The position numbers were made by a program, and so were the translations under genes. From an uncultured Clostridia bacterium (GTDB taxonomy: Bacteria > Bacillota > Clostridia > UBA1381), in assembly GCA_944393255.1 (NCBI GenBank), contig CALXZP010000003.1:1-43760 (forward strand): 43,760 nt of DNA. The letters are read 5' to 3'. The first letter of the stretch is position 1. Each line of letters opens with the position of its first letter. This document shows positions 8,209-15,412 of this stretch, in pieces. The notes below the pieces were generated by a model. The model did not search any database and was not told the origin of the DNA. It saw only the letters and a list, made by a program, of their open reading frames with translations.

Positions 8209-8725
8209 GACCGGGCTGATCCATATCTACTGCGGCGACGGCAAGGGAAAGACCACTGCGGCGGTCGGGCTTGCGCTGCGCTGCGCGGGCGGCGGCGGAC
8301 GCGTTCTGTTCTACCAGTTCCTCAAGGGGAACGGCTCCGGCGAGCGCGCGGCGCTCAAAGGCGTTGACGGCATAGACGTTTGGGACGGTCCGGAAACGGT
8401 CAAGTTCGTGTGGAACATGACTGATGAAGAAAAGCGCGAAGCCGGCATATATTACCGCGGCGTGTTCCGCAGACTGTGCAAGGCGGCGGAGGGTCGTGAT
8501 ATGCTCGTGCTTGACGAGGCCGTTCCGGCGCTGAGATACGGCTTTATAGATACGGAGGAGCTGCTGGAGTTTTTTGCAAACAAGCCGGAGGGACTTGAGC
8601 TGGTGCTGACAGGCAGGGATCCGGATGAAAGGCTTGTGGATGCGGCGGACTATGTTACGAGGATGGAAAAGATAAAGCATCCGTTCGACAGAGGCATAGC
8701 CATGAGAAAATATATAGAGATATAG
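8192..8725 (+). CDS. cobO: Cob(I)alamin adenosyltransferase, CobO/BtuR type
   Basis: The enzyme transfers the adenosyl group of ATP to cob(I)alamin or its precursors, making the coenzyme form. The 177-residue protein has the family P-loop GDGKGKTT (15-22), the following FYQFLKG strand, and the acidic LVLDEAV motif near residue 109. The start codon lies within the hemL 3' end (17-nt overlap), which argues for coupled translation. The CobO family is distinct from the PduO and EutT types, and this sequence fits CobO well along its length. Its place between hemL and cobT supports corrinoid synthesis or salvage. Confidence 0.95.
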   Translation: MSREDKTGLIHIYCGDGKGKTTAAVGLALRCAGGGGRVLFYQFLKGNGSGERAALKGVDGIDVWDGPETVKFVWNMTDEEKREAGIYYRGVFRRLCKAAEGRDMLVLDEAVPALRYGFIDTEELLEFFANKPEGLELVLTGRDPDERLVDAADYVTRMEKIKHPFDRGIAMRKYIEI

Positions 8726-8734
8726 GTGGTTTGT

Positions 8735-9793
8735 ATGGAGCTGGAAGCTGTATTAAAGGGTATAAGACCGCCGGATGAGGCGGCGGCGGAGCTTTCGAGG
8801 AAAAAGTGGCTCTCGGTGGCGAAGCCGCTGTTCAGTCTCGGCAGGCTCGAGGAGCTGATAACGCAGATAGCCGCAGCACGAGGCGATATCAATGCGGACT
8901 GCTCGAAAAAGGCTCTGATCATAATGTGTGCCGACAACGGCGTTGTGGACGAGGGCGTAACGCAGTGCGGGCGCAGCATAACGGCGATGGTGACCGAGAA
9001 TTTCACAAAACGCGCCGCAAGCGTCTGTATCATGGCGGAGCGCGCGGGCTGCGACCTGTTCCCGGTGGATATAGGCGTTGAAACGGATGTTCCGGGCGTT
9101 ACGGATATGTCAGAGAAGGTAAGGCGCTGTACGGGCAATATAGCCAAGGGCGCGGCTATGACGCGCGGCGAAGCGCAAAGAGCCGTGATGGTCGGCGTGA
9201 ACAAGGTCAGGGAGCTGAGCGGAAAGGGCTATGACCTCATTGCTACGGGCGAGATGGGTATAGGCAATACAACGACCGCGGCGGCTGTGCTCTCCGTACT
9301 GCTGGACGCCGCTCCGGAGCTTGTAACGGGGCGCGGTGCGGGGCTTTCCGGCGAGGGGCTGGCTCGAAAGACCGAGACGGTGAGGACGGCGATAGAGGTG
9401 AACAAGCCGGATAAGAACGATATAACAGATGTACTCTCAAAGGTCGGTGGACTGGATATAGCGGGTATGTGCGGCGTTTTTCTGGGCGGCGCGCTATGCC
9501 GTATACCGGTGATAATAGACGGCGTGATCTCCGCTGCGGCGGCGCTTTGCGCCGCGCGGCTGTGTCCTGCGGCGGCAGGGTATATGATCCCGTCGCATAT
9601 GTCGAAGGAGCCTGCCTCTGCGCTTGCGCTCGGCGCGCTGGGGATGGAGCCGTATCTGAACTGCGGCATGTTCCTGGGCGAGGGCAGCGGCGCAGTCGCG
9701 CTTATGCCGCTGATAGACATGGCGGCGGGTGTGTACAGAGAAATGCAGACCTTCGCGAGCTGGGACCGCGAGGGCTATAAGGTGCTCGAATAA
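8735..9793 (+). CDS. cobT: Nicotinate-nucleotide:dimethylbenzimidazole phosphoribosyltransferase
   Basis: CobT makes the alpha-ribazole phosphate used as lower ligand of cobamides. The product is 352 residues from ATG 8735, chosen because AGGTGG (8724-8729) lies five bases upstream; the GTG at 8726 is part of that site. Motifs are MCADNGVVDEGV near 65, GEMGIGNTT (172-180), and FLGEGSGA near the C-terminus with the catalytic Glu316. Related enzymes activate other bases, so the lower ligand need not be dimethylbenzimidazole. It closes the four-gene hem/cob run. No cobS or cobU is visible. Confidence 0.95.
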   Translation: MELEAVLKGIRPPDEAAAELSRKKWLSVAKPLFSLGRLEELITQIAAARGDINADCSKKALIIMCADNGVVDEGVTQCGRSITAMVTENFTKRAASVCIMAERAGCDLFPVDIGVETDVPGVTDMSEKVRRCTGNIAKGAAMTRGEAQRAVMVGVNKVRELSGKGYDLIATGEMGIGNTTTAAAVLSVLLDAAPELVTGRGAGLSGEGLARKTETVRTAIEVNKPDKNDITDVLSKVGGLDIAGMCGVFLGGALCRIPVIIDGVISAAAALCAARLCPAAAGYMIPSHMSKEPASALALGALGMEPYLNCGMFLGEGSGAVALMPLIDMAAGVYREMQTFASWDREGYKVLE

Positions 9794-9804
9794 CAGCGTA
9801 TTTA

Positions 9805-9833
9805 TTGACAAAGCGCGCGTATGCGTGTATAAT
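9805..9833 (+). promoter_or_regulatory. Consensus promoter of the nitroreductase gene
   Basis: TTGACA (9805-9810) and TATAAT (9828-9833) are separated by 17 bp, directly after the cobT stop. Transcription should start near 9840, exactly where the hairpin 9839-9855 begins. Confidence 0.85.
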
Positions 9834-9838
9834 TTAAA

Positions 9839-9855
9839 GCGGAGCAGCGCTCCGC
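9839..9855 (+). promoter_or_regulatory. Hairpin at the 5' end of the nitroreductase mRNA
   Basis: GCGGAGC (9839-9845) pairs with GCTCCGC (9849-9855) across a three-base loop. Since the predicted start site is at about 9840, the stem would sit at the extreme 5' end of the transcript, a position typical of RNA-stabilising stems. It may also be partly a DNA palindrome operator. Confidence 0.45.
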
Positions 9856-9899
9856 TTTGCATAGGTCATAAAAAGATATCGGAAAGGAAGGGGCATAAG

Positions 9900-10412
9900 A
9901 TGGATTTTTCAGAACTTGCGGAAAAAAGATTTTCATGCAGGAGGTTTGAGGATAGGCCGGTGGAGGAGGAGAAAATAGAAAAGATCCTCCGCGCAGCGGA
10001 GCTCGCGCCCACCGCCTGCAATAACCAGCCGCAGCGCATACTGGTGCTGACCGGCAGAGACCGGCTCGCACTGGTGGACGAATGTACTCGTTTCGGTTTC
10101 GGTGCGCCGCTGAATTTCATGGTATGCTACGACAAAGAAGCGTCGTGGCACAGGCGAAAGGACAATGTGGATCACGGCATCATTGACGCCGCCATAGTTA
10201 AAACGCATATGATGTTGATGGCGGAGGAGCTGGGGCTGGGAACGACCTGGGTCTGTGCGTTTGACGAACAGAAGGCAAGAGAGCTGTTCGGCGTTCCGGA
10301 TAACTATGTAATAGAAGGCTTTCTCCCTACGGGTTATCCCGCGGAGAAGCCGGGCGAAATGCATTTTAAACGAGTTAAGGCGTCGGGATTTTCATTCAGA
10401 GACCGGTTCTGA
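9900..10412 (+). CDS. Small nitroreductase-family flavoprotein
   Basis: The 170-residue protein belongs to the FMN-dependent nitroreductase fold. It starts with the typical ELAEKRFSCRRFEDRPV segment (FMN phosphate-binding Arg/Ser), followed by AAELAPTACNNQPQRI near residue 36 and the late EGFLPTGYPAEKPG loop. Such proteins use NAD(P)H to reduce nitro compounds, quinones or enones as cytosolic dimers; the substrate here is unknown. The ATG at 9900 follows GGAAAGGAAGGGG. The frame is open further upstream but passes through the promoter. Although it follows cobT, it is too short for BluB and has its own promoter, so a role in corrinoid synthesis is not supported. Confidence 0.88.
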   Translation: MDFSELAEKRFSCRRFEDRPVEEEKIEKILRAAELAPTACNNQPQRILVLTGRDRLALVDECTRFGFGAPLNFMVCYDKEASWHRRKDNVDHGIIDAAIVKTHMMLMAEELGLGTTWVCAFDEQKARELFGVPDNYVIEGFLPTGYPAEKPGEMHFKRVKASGFSFRDRF

Positions 10413-10451
10413 TAACGGCAGCGAAGGAAAAAGACATAATGAACATATATG

Positions 10452-10470
10452 GCCGCGCGGAACACGCGGC
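10452..10470 (+). promoter_or_regulatory. Small hairpin before the LarC-family gene
   Basis: GCCGCG (10452-10457) pairs with CGCGGC (10465-10470) around a 7-nt loop in the 75-nt gap between the nitroreductase and larC. No T-run follows. It may be a processing or attenuating stem. Confidence 0.35.
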
Positions 10471-10487
10471 TCATCAGGAGGAAAAGA

Positions 10488-11702
10488 ATGAGTGTACTGT
10501 ATATTGACGCGTCTATGGGAATATCGGGCATAAAGCTGCTCGGTGCGCTCGTTGGATGTATGGAACGGCCGGAGCTGTTCATAAGAAAGGTGAACGAATG
10601 CGGCTTTGAGGGGATAAGGCTTGAGAGCCGGGACACGGCTGTAAAGGGGATAAGCGGACGGGTCCTGGACTTTACAAGAACAGATGAGGAAGATTACGGG
10701 GACGAGGTGGACGACGACGGCACGGAAACGAGACGCCGGCATCGTTCGGTAATGCGTACCCTTGGCGATGTTGAGGAAATAATAAACGATCTGTCCGTAA
10801 GCGGCAATGTCAGGAGGCGCGCCGCGGCAGTTTATGAGATGATGGCTAAGGTATCCGCCGGGGTGCACGGTAGGGACGAGCGCGATATCGTGCTGCACAG
10901 GACAGGCTCGCGGGATGTGATAGCGTCTGTCGTGGGCGTGTTCATGGCTCTTGAGGAGCTTCGTCCGGATAAGGTGATCTCGTCCGCGGTGGCGGTCGGG
11001 ACCGGAAGAACACGCACCTCGAGGGGCGAGACGGATATCCCCGCTCCGGTGGTAGCGAAGCTGCTTGACGGAGTGGAGTATACCGGCGGCACGGAGAGCT
11101 TTGAAACATGTACGGCTGACGGCGCGGCGCTGATAAGCAGCATAGCAGACGGGTATTCCGAAATGCCGGCTATGACGGTGCTGCGCTCGGGCGCGGGCTT
11201 CGGTATGCGCGAATACCGCGGCGGCGTGAACTGCGTTCGCGCCATGTTCGGCAACATCGCGGTAACGGCGGCGAACTCATCCGCCGCTGAGCTGGAGACA
11301 GAGCTTTACGGCGACGGCTGTACAGGGCTTGAATGCTGTCTTGCCGGGCTTGTATCGCTCGGGGCAAAGGACGTGTACACTCTGCCGCTGGTTTCCGCCG
11401 TTTCGGGCAGAGGTGTGCTGCTGCGCGTTATCTGCGGCGACCGCACAGCCGACGAGATAGCCGGGTATATACTGAAAAACACCGGCGCAAGGTCGGTGCG
11501 CAGGCGCGGCTGCGTAGCATACGAGCTTGACGAAACGCGGCAGGAGATAAAAACTTCTCTCGGCGGCGTGAGAGTTACAAGGCTTGAGGGCTTCGGTATT
11601 GCAAAGACCTTGCCTCTGGGCGAGGACGTAGCCGCCGCAGCGGCGGAAAAGGAGATAAGCTACGCCGAGGCATATAAGAGGATAAGCATGGAGACGGACT
11701 GA
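10488..11702 (+). CDS. larC: LarC-family protein (nickel-pincer cofactor nickel insertase), divergent
   Basis: LarC inserts nickel into the pincer nucleotide cofactor of lactate racemase and related enzymes, using CTP. The 404-residue chain aligns with full-length LarC from end to end: N-terminal YIDASMGISG, the RRRHRSV...LGDVEEII segment, AAAVYEMMAKVSAGVHG, VAVGTGRTRTSRG, IPAPVVAKLLDGVEYTGG and the later GFGMREYRGGVNCVRAMFG. Several residues usually invariant are changed: GISGDM is GISGIK, HFHEVG is VLHRTG, and TPTGAA is TADGAA. It may be a divergent paralogue with altered or lost activity. The start at 10488 follows AGGAGG. larB lies 11 kb downstream; larE and larA are not seen. Confidence 0.82.
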   Translation: MSVLYIDASMGISGIKLLGALVGCMERPELFIRKVNECGFEGIRLESRDTAVKGISGRVLDFTRTDEEDYGDEVDDDGTETRRRHRSVMRTLGDVEEIINDLSVSGNVRRRAAAVYEMMAKVSAGVHGRDERDIVLHRTGSRDVIASVVGVFMALEELRPDKVISSAVAVGTGRTRTSRGETDIPAPVVAKLLDGVEYTGGTESFETCTADGAALISSIADGYSEMPAMTVLRSGAGFGMREYRGGVNCVRAMFGNIAVTAANSSAAELETELYGDGCTGLECCLAGLVSLGAKDVYTLPLVSAVSGRGVLLRVICGDRTADEIAGYILKNTGARSVRRRGCVAYELDETRQEIKTSLGGVRVTRLEGFGIAKTLPLGEDVAAAAAEKEISYAEAYKRISMETD

Positions 11703-11740
11703 GACCGCATGACTTGCGGATGAGACCGCATGACCTGCGG
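11701..11740 (+). repeat. Two tandem 21-nt hairpin repeats after larC
   Basis: GAGACCGCATGACTTGCGG (11701-11719) recurs as GAGACCGCATGACCTGCGG (11722-11740) with one change. Each unit folds as CCGCA-tgacY-TGCGG. The first begins within the larC stop codon. Confidence 0.7.
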
Positions 11741-11791
11741 CGGAAGTAATGCGGAGCGGGAGCGCCGTTTGCTGGGGAGTACTTCCGCTGC
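11737..11791 (+). repeat. Large inverted repeat after larC
   Basis: GCGGCGGAAGTA (11737-11748) pairs with TACTTCCGCTGC (11780-11791), 11 of 12 positions, enclosing a GC-rich 31-nt loop. With the tandem hairpins before it and the AT hairpin after it, the larC transcript would end in an unusually elaborate structure. Confidence 0.6.
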
Positions 11792-11806
11792 GGTACAGCG
11801 GAGATA

Positions 11807-11830
11807 TAAAAAATAGTATTATATTTTTTA
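11807..11830. terminator. AT-rich bidirectional terminator-like hairpin
   Basis: TAAAAAATA (11807-11815) pairs with TATTTTTTA (11822-11830). The stem carries its own A- and T-runs on both strands. It marks the change from the GC-rich larC side to AT-rich sequence. Confidence 0.45.
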
Positions 11831-12130
11831 GCGGTGCAACGAGCCCCCACCTCAAATCTGTATAAATGCTTGATTTTCTGATATATACAACTGCGATTTC
11901 AAATGTTCAAAATAACACTTTGACGCTTTTTTGCCGTCCTAACTCAATAAGGCAATATGAAGCGATACGGGCAGATATGAGAAAAATCATACTATGCGAG
12001 GGTGGAAGCACTAGTTGCTTTCACTCTCTTGGCTACAATATAATCAGGGACAGACGCTCTTGCGGGCGGCGGGCGAAGCCGTTCATTTCGACCGTTGACG
12101 AGGGTGGCTGGCTATCCAGTTTATGAAAGG
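11831..12130. other. AT-rich junction sequence without convincing gene
   Basis: Between the larC terminator region and the methyltransferase promoter lies 300 nt of changed composition. An 86-codon open frame at 11866-12126 lacks a ribosome binding site and is not recognised. It may be the decayed remnant of a mobile-element gene, since the next 7 kb is an island with element scars, but nothing here proves that. Confidence 0.35.
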
Positions 12131-12159
12131 TTGAATTAATCACAATATGATAGTAAAAT
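12131..12159 (+). promoter_or_regulatory. Promoter of the methyltransferase gene
   Basis: TTGAAT (12131-12136) and TAAAAT (12154-12159) are separated by 17 bp, 47 nt before the methyltransferase ATG. Confidence 0.6.
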
Positions 12160-12206
12160 CTATATAACATAGAAACTGAAAAATAATAATTTGAAAGGGT
12201 GTTGTT

Positions 12207-13004
12207 ATGCCGGCAATGAAAGGATTGGAATGGACGTTTGATACAGTAGCGTTTACGTATGAAAAGCTACGCCCTGGCTATGTAAAAGAATTGTATCAGA
12301 CGTTGTTTAAGTATATTCCTATTAATGAAAATAGCAATGTTGTTGAGGTTGGAAGTGGCGGAGGACAAGCGACGACTCCGATTTTAACTACCGGATGCCG
12401 GTTGACAGCAGTAGAATATGGAGAACAGTTCTCTGAATTGCTAAAAGAAAAGTTTAAAGAATATCAAAACTTTTCGGTCATTACAGGTAAATTTGAAGAT
12501 ACAGTGTTTGAAGACAATGCCTTTGATTTGGTGTTTTCCGCATCTGCATTTCATTGGGTGCCGGAGAAAACCGGATATGAAAAAGTATTTTCTATGTTGA
12601 AAAGCGGAGGAGCTTTTGCACGTTTTGCGAATCATCCGTATCATAATACAGGAAATCCTGCACTTTCACAAGAGATAGAGGAGATTTATGACCAATATTA
12701 CAATAAGTATTACCATAAAGAACGCAAACCAATATCTGAATATACGGAACAGCAGGCAAGGGAGCAAGCAATGATTGCAGGCAAATATGGTTTTTCGGAT
12801 ATTAGCTACGAGTTATTTTATCGAGAACGTATATTTTCCGCAGAGGAATATATTGAACTTCTTGGAACATATTCAGACCATATTGCAATTATAGAAAATA
12901 TTAGAACGGAGTTCTTCGCAAAAATTGAAGAAGCAATCAATAAACATGGTGGTATGATCACTATTTATGATACGATTGATTTACAGTTAGCAAGAAAGCG
13001 CTAA
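12207..13004 (+). CDS. Class I SAM-dependent methyltransferase
   Basis: The 265-residue cytosolic protein has the Rossmann-type methyltransferase motifs in order: VVEVGSGGGQAT (motif I, about residues 45-56), acidic VEYGEQFSELL (motif II, about 72), GKFEDTVFEDNAFDLVFSASAFHWV (motifs III/IV, about 96-120), and MLKSGGAFARF. It matches the Methyltransf_11 type; the substrate cannot be told. GAAAGGGTG lies 9-10 nt before the ATG. The gene is far more AT-rich than the larC side, with different codon use, and opens the accessory island. Related stand-alone methyltransferases are common cargo of gut integrative elements. Confidence 0.85.
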   Translation: MPAMKGLEWTFDTVAFTYEKLRPGYVKELYQTLFKYIPINENSNVVEVGSGGGQATTPILTTGCRLTAVEYGEQFSELLKEKFKEYQNFSVITGKFEDTVFEDNAFDLVFSASAFHWVPEKTGYEKVFSMLKSGGAFARFANHPYHNTGNPALSQEIEEIYDQYYNKYYHKERKPISEYTEQQAREQAMIAGKYGFSDISYELFYRERIFSAEEYIELLGTYSDHIAIIENIRTEFFAKIEEAINKHGGMITIYDTIDLQLARKR

Positions 13005-13042
13005 ATCCCAGTTTATCGAACAAAACAAGGCAGGTAAAAAAG

Positions 13043-13162
13043 GTGGAAGAACGTGTAGAGCCGTCTATGGAGTCAAAAACCGATTATGAGGAATGGCTGC
13101 AAGCCGGAAATGACAAAGCTAAAGAGATAGTACAGCAGATTAATACAGGCAAAGAAAAATAA
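13043..13162 (+). CDS. 39-codon fragment, probable mobile-element gene remnant
   Basis: A GTG at 13043 opens a 39-codon frame with good polar, charged composition (VEERVEPSMESK..., then YEEWLQAGNDKAKEI...) ending in TAA, followed by a proper terminator. In-frame codons continue upstream across the methyltransferase stop (NPSLSNKTRQVKK), so it may be the C-terminal end of a once longer gene joined to the methyltransferase by a deletion. No family is recognised. Only the coding-like composition and the terminator support it. Confidence 0.4.
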   Translation: MEERVEPSMESKTDYEEWLQAGNDKAKEIVQQINTGKEK

Positions 13163-13180
13163 CATAGAATACGAATTTTG

Positions 13181-13206
13181 AGCGGCTAAATACAGCCGTT
13201 CTTTTT
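13181..13206 (+). terminator. Rho-independent terminator
   Basis: AGCGGCT (13181-13187) pairs with AGCCGTT (13194-13200, one G-T pair) and is followed by C and five T. It ends the 39-codon fragment. The presumed intron begins at the very next base. Confidence 0.8.
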
Positions 13207-13420
13207 GTATGACGGGCATGTCATAATTCTAAGGTGAAAGTCCAAAGGGGCGTAGCTGCCAACGAACCCGATAGCGAATGCAAGTTTCACATCGTGAGAT
13301 GTGGGAGAGAGGAAGCAGTAGAGAAATCGTAGCCTGACAGACAGAAACCTAATATTAAGGCTTGTTGAGTGGGTAAGCTGACTAAAGAGAAAGTGAAGCC
13401 TCAAGGGCAAATATAAAATC
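13207..13420 (+). ncRNA. Truncated group II intron, 5' part only
   Basis: Starting right after the terminator T-run, the segment begins GTATGACGGGCATGTCATA, a hairpin where group II introns usually start GTGYG. It continues with phrases typical of bacterial group II intron domain I: AAGGTGAAAGTCC, GAACCCGATAGCGAATGCAAG, GTGAGATGTGGGAGAGAGGAAG and TTGAGTGGGTAAGCTGACTAAAG. No reverse transcriptase, domain V or 3' end is present, so it is a remnant that cannot splice. Insertion just behind a terminator stem is the known habit of group IIC introns. The assignment rests on remembered consensus, and the right boundary (about 13420) is approximate. Confidence 0.6.
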
Positions 13421-13453
13421 AATAGATTTGCATAAATATATCATTAAACATTC

Positions 13454-13482
13454 TTGACATTATTCGCGAAGCCGTATATAAT
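13454..13482 (+). promoter_or_regulatory. Consensus promoter of the HTH/two-component operon
   Basis: TTGACA (13454-13459) and TATAAT (13477-13482) are separated by 17 bp, 34 nt before the HTH gene ATG. Confidence 0.85.
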
Positions 13483-13516
13483 ATATTAAATTACTACAAC
13501 AAAGGAGATTGTATTT

Positions 13517-13717
13517 ATGAATTATATAACGGTTATTGAAGCGTCTGAAAAATGGGGTATTTCAGAACGACGCATACAAAAACTATGTGAGGAAAACAGA
13601 ATTGACGGAGCAGTAAAATTCGGGCGTAGTTGGGCCATACCCAAAGACGCACAAAAACCTGTTGACGCAAGATTCAAGAATATAAAGGAGCAGTGCAATG
13701 AAAATACTGATAATTGA
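13517..13717 (+). CDS. Small HTH DNA-binding protein (HTH_17/excisionase-like)
   Basis: The 66-residue protein has a single winged helix-turn-helix of the MerR/excisionase-like type: YITVIEASEKWGISERRIQKLCEENRIDGAVKFGRSWAIPKDA. AAAGGAG lies about 9 nt before the ATG. It overlaps the response regulator by 20 nt, so it is the first cistron of that operon and is probably a local regulator. Proteins of this size act as excisionases or as small repressors/activators. No integrase is present, so an excisionase role here is unlikely or vestigial. Confidence 0.8.
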   Translation: MNYITVIEASEKWGISERRIQKLCEENRIDGAVKFGRSWAIPKDAQKPVDARFKNIKEQCNENTDN

Positions 13718-14378
13718 GGACGATTTAAGCTTGATAAACGGGCTATCCTTTGCGATAAAAAAACAGGGGTACGAGTTAGATATTGCACGGACTGTTCTTG
13801 AAACGGACGCGATATTTGCCGATAAAAAATATGATTTGGTAATTTTAGACGTATCACTCCCGGACGGAAGCGGTTTTGACATATGCAAGAAAATACGAAA
13901 AATATCAAAGGTGCCGATTATATTTCTTACCGCCGCGGACGAGGAGACCGATATAATAATGGGGCTTGATATTGGCGGCGACGATTATATAACAAAGCCT
14001 TTTAAGTTAGCCGTGCTGATGTCAAGAATAAACGCCATACTTCGCAGAAGCAATAATTTTAATCAAGCCGATACGGAGTTAAACGCGAACGGTATCAGCG
14101 TCAAGCTGCTAAACGGCGAGGTATATAAAAACGGTGAAAAAATTGACCTGACGGCAGGCGAATATAAACTGTTATGTATGTTTATGGAAAATCCCAATAT
14201 TGTACTTTCGGCTGACAGGATTTTAAGCAAGCTGTGGGACTGCAATGAAAATTACATTGACAATAACACGCTTACGGTGTATATTCGCAGACTTCGCACA
14301 AAGATAGAGGATAACCCGAGTAAGCCGACAAAAATAGTAACAGTGCGTGGTATGGGTTACAAGTGGAGCGTACTATGA
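13698..14378 (+). CDS. OmpR-family response regulator
   Basis: The 226-residue protein has an N-terminal receiver domain (acidic IIEDD at 4-8, phospho-acceptor in LVILDVSLPDGSG near Asp51, conserved Lys in GGDDYITKPF near 101) and a C-terminal winged-helix DNA-binding domain (about 130-226, ending VRGMGYKWSVL). It is the cytosolic output half of a two-component system with the kinase encoded next (4-nt ATGA overlap). The ABC transporter behind it suggests it controls that transporter, as in peptide-antibiotic detoxification modules. The specific signal is unknown. Confidence 0.93.
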   Translation: MKILIIEDDLSLINGLSFAIKKQGYELDIARTVLETDAIFADKKYDLVILDVSLPDGSGFDICKKIRKISKVPIIFLTAADEETDIIMGLDIGGDDYITKPFKLAVLMSRINAILRRSNNFNQADTELNANGISVKLLNGEVYKNGEKIDLTAGEYKLLCMFMENPNIVLSADRILSKLWDCNENYIDNNTLTVYIRRLRTKIEDNPSKPTKIVTVRGMGYKWSVL

Positions 14379-15412
14379 AAATTTTAACGAACAAAAAAAT
14401 AAAATCACTTTTTTGCGTGATCTTATTTTGCATATTCACGTTCGCACTGATTTCCGCACTTGTGATGGCGTTCAAAATTGAAAATGCGGCTGCGCTTATT
14501 TTTGCCGCCGCTTTGGCTGTGTTTGCGGCAATACTGATAGATTTATACAGATATTTCAGCAAACAAAATAAAATTATAGAAAAAGCCGAAATGCAGATTA
14601 CGGAATATATTGCGGGAAATTCCAAAGCGCGTATTGAATGTGATGAAGAGGGTGAGCTGTACAAGCTATTTCACAAGGTAAACTCCTTGGTATCGATACT
14701 GAACGCTCATGTGGAAAAGGAAACAAATTCAAAACAATTTTTGAAAAATACCATATCTGATATTTCACATCAACTAAAAACGCCCCTTGCGGCTATGAAC
14801 ATCTACAACGGCATTATGCAAAATGAGGCAAGTTCACCGGAAATACTGGAGTTCACTGCACTTACGGAGCAGGAGCTTGACCGTATCGAAATATTGGTGC
14901 AAAATCTTTTGAAAATCACCAAGCTTGACGCAGGAACGATAAGCCTTAATAAGAGAACGGAAAATGTATCGGAAATGATGAAAGAAATAAAAAATCATTT
15001 TATATTCCGGGCAAACCAAGAGGGAAAGCAAATTGATATTGTCGGTGATGATAATATTACCTTATTATGTGATAAGGATTGGCTGACGCAGGCAATAGAC
15101 AATATCGTAAAAAACGCTCTCGACCATACCCAAAGGGGCGGAAAGATCCGGATTGAATACAGGCAGCTCCCGTCTGCTGTTCGGCTTATAATAAGGGATA
15201 ACGGCAGCGGCATTCACCCTGAGGATTTGCACCATATTTTCAAACGCTTCTACCGCAGCCGTTTTTCTAAAGACACACAAGGCATCGGTCTCGGACTTCC
15301 GCTTGCGAAAACAATAATTGAGGAACATAGTGGAAGTATTGAAGTTGACAGCGAACTCGGCAAGGGAACAACATTTATTATAACCTATGCAAAGATGTCT
15401 CCCCGCCTCTGA
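14375..15412 (+). CDS. Sensor histidine kinase with very short extracellular loop
   Basis: From the ATG at 14375, overlapping the regulator stop, the kinase has 345 residues; an upstream GTG at 14363 lies within the likely ribosome binding site AAGTGGAG. Two membrane helices (about 9-31 and 38-58) are joined by only a few residues, the layout of intramembrane-sensing kinases. Then come a HAMP-like stretch, the H-box SDISHQLKTPLAAM (near residue 130), N-box DNIVKNALDHT, G1 DNGSGIHPED and G2 GIGLGLPLAK. The partner is the preceding regulator. The last codons (AKMSPRL-stop) are supplied by the intergenic repeat starting at 15378, so the native C-terminus has been altered. Confidence 0.92.
   Translation: MKILTNKKIKSLFCVILFCIFTFALISALVMAFKIENAAALIFAAALAVFAAILIDLYRYFSKQNKIIEKAEMQITEYIAGNSKARIECDEEGELYKLFHKVNSLVSILNAHVEKETNSKQFLKNTISDISHQLKTPLAAMNIYNGIMQNEASSPEILEFTALTEQELDRIEILVQNLLKITKLDAGTISLNKRTENVSEMMKEIKNHFIFRANQEGKQIDIVGDDNITLLCDKDWLTQAIDNIVKNALDHTQRGGKIRIEYRQLPSAVRLIIRDNGSGIHPEDLHHIFKRFYRSRFSKDTQGIGLGLPLAKTIIEEHSGSIEVDSELGKGTTFIITYAKMSPRL

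Noticed and set aside
9794..10412. Nitroreductase as BluB (dimethylbenzimidazole synthase) because it follows cobT
   Set aside because: At 170 residues it is too short, lacks BluB features, and has its own promoter; BluB needs oxygen while the organism is probably anaerobic.
11701..11740. CRISPR array
   Set aside because: Only two 19-nt units spaced by 2 nt, each a hairpin; no spacers and no cas genes. No CRISPR-like array was seen anywhere in the window.
11866..12126. 86-codon open frame before the methyltransferase
   Set aside because: No ribosome binding site, odd composition, not recognised; kept only as a note on a possible relic.
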